DNA from: Flavobacterium tagetis
GTDB lineage: Bacteria; Bacteroidota; Bacteroidia; Flavobacteriales; Flavobacteriaceae
NCBI RefSeq assembly: GCF_016735615.1
Contig: NZ_JAERSF010000002.1
Coordinates: 62,001-126,000, forward strand
DNA length: 64,000 nt
Direction of reading: 5' to 3'
The position numbers were made by a program, and so were the translations under genes. A model generated the notes under the pieces. That model saw only the letters and a list, made by a program, of their open reading frames with translations, did not search any database and had not been told where the DNA came from. Shown here piece by piece: positions 63,744 through 64,000 of the stretch. The first letter of the stretch is position 1. Each line of letters begins with the position of its first letter.

Positions 63744-64000
63744 TTATTTCAACTTTGCTTTCTTTTGTTTAGCCAATTGTTTTTTGGTTTCAAGCGCTTT
63801 TTCCAATCGGTTTTTAAAACGGAAAAGTTTTGGCAATCCCTCCAATCGGTCTTCAATTGTAATAATTTCGTAAACCACAATTGCTTTTTCTAGAACTCGA
63901 ATTTCATTTTCGAGGTCATTTTCGTTTTTGTAGATCGTTGCTAATCGATCGTAAGGATGGTTTCCTTTAAAGCCTTCTGCAACATTTTCTTCGTATAACT
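63744..64000 (-). CDS. partial TPR-like protein, start beyond window
   Basis: 84 codons read in from the right edge to a TAA at 63744. The segment FKGNHPYDRLATIYKNEND, followed by EIRVLEKAIVVYE, resembles a tetratricopeptide pair, and the C-terminus is Lys-rich (KKQLAKQKKAKLK). The full length and function are not visible. Confidence 0.5.
   Translation of the reverse strand, partial: LYEENVAEGFKGNHPYDRLATIYKNENDLENEIRVLEKAIVVYEIITIEDRLEGLPKLFRFKNRLEKALETKKQLAKQKKAKLK

Overview
The window looks like a chromosomal segment of a Flavobacterium-type member of the Bacteroidota. It is AT-rich, has SusC/SusD pairs, promoters of the TTG-N19/20-TAnnTTTG type, weak Shine-Dalgarno signals, and family hits typical of that group (GH92, GH125, DUF6952-like, FtsK-LolA-LptF/G-RibBA order).

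Region 1 (about 0.4-21.5 kb) is a headless contractile-tail locus, either a tailocin or a tail-only prophage remnant. It has a sheath, tube, tail-terminator-like protein, two related tail-assembly-chaperone-like proteins, a DUF6046-like protein, baseplate hub, central spike, two duplicated fibre cassettes (one with a beta-propeller), a small holin-like protein, a lysozyme-like protein, an S24-type repressor and a 59-residue HTH protein. No capsid, portal, terminase or integrase is present. No conventional tape-measure gene is present either: at its usual place the chaperone and DUF6046 genes are 22 bases apart. A divergent 1325-residue protein (disordered/helical N-terminus, beta-sandwich repeats, lysozyme-like domain, M15 peptidase) followed by a lipoprotein closes the locus. 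Five promoters share an almost identical 14-mer, TACTGAAACTACTG or a one-mismatch variant, 42-43 bases upstream of a TAnnTTT(G/A) -7 box. This ties the tail operons and the 1325-residue gene into one regulon. This is the most interesting part of the window.

Region 2 (21.7-33.6 kb) holds a MarR-GNAT fusion with an operator in its own promoter, then a signal-transducing nutrient locus: ECF sigma factor, FecR anti-sigma factor, SusC with an STN domain, SusD, and a secreted fusion of a glycerophosphodiesterase-like domain with alkaline phosphatase. This suggests scavenging of organophosphate. A lone SAM methyltransferase follows.

Region 3 (33.9-49.3 kb) is a polysaccharide-utilisation locus for mannose-containing glycans: LacI regulator with two matching palindromic operators, SusC, SusD, a GH2 beta-mannosidase broken by an in-frame stop and an internal domain loss, two GH92 enzymes (one with HGNQ in place of HGNE), a GH125 alpha-1,6-mannosidase and a ROK sugar kinase.

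Region 4 (49.7-64 kb) is mostly core chromosome: a phospholipase-D-like protein, two identical tRNA-Ser(UGA) genes flanking a YqaE/Pmp3 peptide, thioesterase, RibBA with a degenerate cyclohydrolase half, an LptF/G permease, LolA-like protein, FtsK, diacylglycerol kinase, Tpx, a DUF6952-like protein, thioredoxin and AhpC (a peroxide-defence group), a GH3 enzyme, a GNAT acetyltransferase and a partial TPR-like gene at the right edge. Several intergenic inverted and dispersed repeats are also present.
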